A stretch of 64,000 nucleotides of DNA from Bermanella sp040371755 (GTDB taxonomy: Bacteria; Pseudomonadota; Gammaproteobacteria; Pseudomonadales; Oceanobacteraceae). The stretch covers positions 228,518 through 292,517 of the forward strand of contig NZ_BAABWE010000004.1 of the NCBI RefSeq assembly GCF_040371755.1, given 5' to 3'. The notes below the pieces were generated by a model. That model saw only the letters and a list, made by a program, of their open reading frames with translations. It was not told where the DNA came from and did no database searches. A program made the translations under genes and the position numbers. Of this stretch, positions 62,717 to 64,000 are shown in pieces (the stretch's first letter is position 1; every line of letters starts with the position of its first letter).

Positions 62717-63649
62717 ATGAATCAAACAATGTTACCGCCTGCCATTTTTATTATGGGGCCAACGGCCTCTGGTAAAACCGCTTTAGCTTGCGCTTTATAT
62801 GACCAATTAGATTGCGAGCTTATCAGTGTTGATAGTGCGCTGGTGTACAAAGACATGAATATCGGCACCGCCAAGCCCACTGCACAAGAGCTTGCGCAAT
62901 ATCCCCATCATCTTATTGATATACGTGACCCAAGCGAGCCATACAGCGCAGCGGATTTTCGCGAGGATGTTTTACCATTGATGGCGGATATTACAGCACG
63001 AGGCAAGATTCCAGTATTGGTGGGCGGCACCATGCTTTACTTTAAATTTTTAATCGAAGGGGCGGCAGATTTACCAGAAGCTGACGAAACCATTCGCAAA
63101 CAAATTGAAGATGAAGCGTTAGAAAAAGGCTGGCCTGCCATTCATGCAAAATTAGCATTGGTTGATCCTGAATCCGCTCAACGTTTAAATCCTAATGATC
63201 CGCAGCGAGTGCAACGAGCGTTAGAGGTTTACATGTTAACTGGTAAACCCCTTAGTGAGCACTGGGCCAATCAACAAGCTCAATCCATTCCTTATAGCAT
63301 TACTCAATTTGCGATCAATCCCAAAGAGCGTAAAACCTTACATGAACGCATTGAGTTGCGCTTTAAACAAATGCTTGATGAAGGCTTTGTGGATGAAGTG
63401 CGCGCGTTATATCAAAGAGGGGATCTTCACGAAAACCTGCCTGCCATTCGTGCCGTTGGCTATCGCCAAGTTTGGGACTACCTAGATGGTAAGCTTGAAT
63501 ATGATGACATGGTTCAAAAAGGCATAGTGGCCACTCGCCAGCTAGCAAAGCGACAAATTACGTGGCTAAGAAGTTGGAAAGATTTGAACTGGTTAGAAAG
63601 TGAAGACCCTAATTTGGTGCAAAAAGCGTTAGATATCTTAGATTTGTAG
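62717..63649 (+). CDS. miaA: tRNA dimethylallyltransferase
   Basis: About 310 residues from ATG 62717, one base past mutL stop; a GTG at 62705 would overlap mutL by 11. It transfers the dimethylallyl group to A37 of tRNAs. P-loop GPTASGKTALA, DSALVYKDMNIGTAKP, HHLIDIRDPSEPYSAADF and QRALEVYMLTGKPLSEHW are diagnostic. Hfq would be the expected next gene in related genomes, but it is not reached within the window. Confidence 0.95.
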   Translation: MNQTMLPPAIFIMGPTASGKTALACALYDQLDCELISVDSALVYKDMNIGTAKPTAQELAQYPHHLIDIRDPSEPYSAADFREDVLPLMADITARGKIPVLVGGTMLYFKFLIEGAADLPEADETIRKQIEDEALEKGWPAIHAKLALVDPESAQRLNPNDPQRVQRALEVYMLTGKPLSEHWANQQAQSIPYSITQFAINPKERKTLHERIELRFKQMLDEGFVDEVRALYQRGDLHENLPAIRAVGYRQVWDYLDGKLEYDDMVQKGIVATRQLAKRQITWLRSWKDLNWLESEDPNLVQKALDILDL

Positions 63650-64000
63650 CGAGCTTTGAGTGTTGGTTCCAATGAATCTGGATTGATTATCGATTTTCTG
63701 TTGAATTTTGGTATATCTGTGCATTTTTTGGTTTATCTTTTCATTTTCCCCATTAAACTGTGTAATTAACGATTAGCTCTAGTAGTAATCTATTAGTAAT
63801 AATCGGCTCATAATAAAATAAAAGACCCTTTTGCCCACCGTTATTTTTCAATATGGCTTAGTTAAGAACCGTATTAAAGTAATGGATGCGTATGTGTAAT
63901 TATAGAGATTTTTATTGGATTTAAGGTTTGCTCAGGTTTAATTAATTTTTGTCAGCTAGGTCACGATATTTTAGTTACATGGTTGCAAAGATTAGCGCCT
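63650..64000. other. Intergenic region at the right edge
   Basis: About 350 AT-rich bases after miaA. No supported ORF, RNA gene or strong hairpin was found. The expected hfq gene may begin beyond the edge. Confidence 0.4.

Overview
The window is one continuous stretch of a gammaproteobacterial chromosome. Gene content and order point to a marine Oceanospirillales-type relative of Pseudomonas (Bermanella, Oleispira or Thalassolituus-like). This is inferred from protein families and recalled gene order, because no database search was possible. No rRNA or tRNA gene was found.

Region 1 (1-12.2 kb) is housekeeping and membrane genes: a DUF2164 protein, an isoprenylcysteine-methyltransferase-like protein, a YebC/YeeN regulator, a HIT hydrolase with a membrane partner, an MscS channel transcribed with an AAA-type ATPase whose Walker A lysine is missing, the glnE-ilvE pair, a K+ channel and a Bcr/CflA exporter. 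Region 2 (12.3-20.4 kb) is metal uptake. It holds a small His-containing membrane protein, a His-rich lipoprotein and a ZnuD-like TonB receptor (probable zinc module), then an fbpABC ferric-iron transporter behind a Fur-box-like site.

Region 3 (20.4-39.6 kb) matches, from memory, the conserved Pseudomonas block PA4951-PA4961: ytjB-like / small ORF-serB, fimX, a PilZ-like protein, motAB, an HDOD protein, rhdA, psd, rsgA and orn. Extra here are the complete EF-P lysylation set (epmB, efp, epmA), a FecR-domain gene overlapping motB, and a BLUF photoreceptor. Region 5 (55.4-63.6 kb) continues the same block: queG, nnr, tsaE, amiB, mutL, miaA. In Pseudomonas orn and queG are neighbours. Here they are separated by about 16 kb of accessory DNA (region 4).

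Region 4 (39.6-55.4 kb) carries an NYN-domain protein with a 7-bp tandem repeat at its stop codon, an M14 peptidase, a Na+/solute symporter, a protein with LEA-like 11-residue repeats, a TonB receptor, a secreted protein and a glutathione S-transferase. Its last 5.4 kb is the most unusual part of the window. There, copies of one inverted-repeat element (ends GACAGTC...GACTGTC) lie between almost every gene. One copy encodes an IS200/RAYT-like HUH transposase and truncates a kptA (RNA 2'-phosphotransferase) fragment. The other copies separate an Imm49-like gene and two minus-strand pairs, each made of a short toxin-C-terminus-like fragment followed within a few bases by an immunity-like gene. 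One immunity-like gene has a duplicated domain and is frame-shifted in a C8 tract close to a G9 tract, which suggests phase variation or recent decay. I read this as a repeat-delimited array of orphan toxin/immunity modules shaped by a RAYT-like element.
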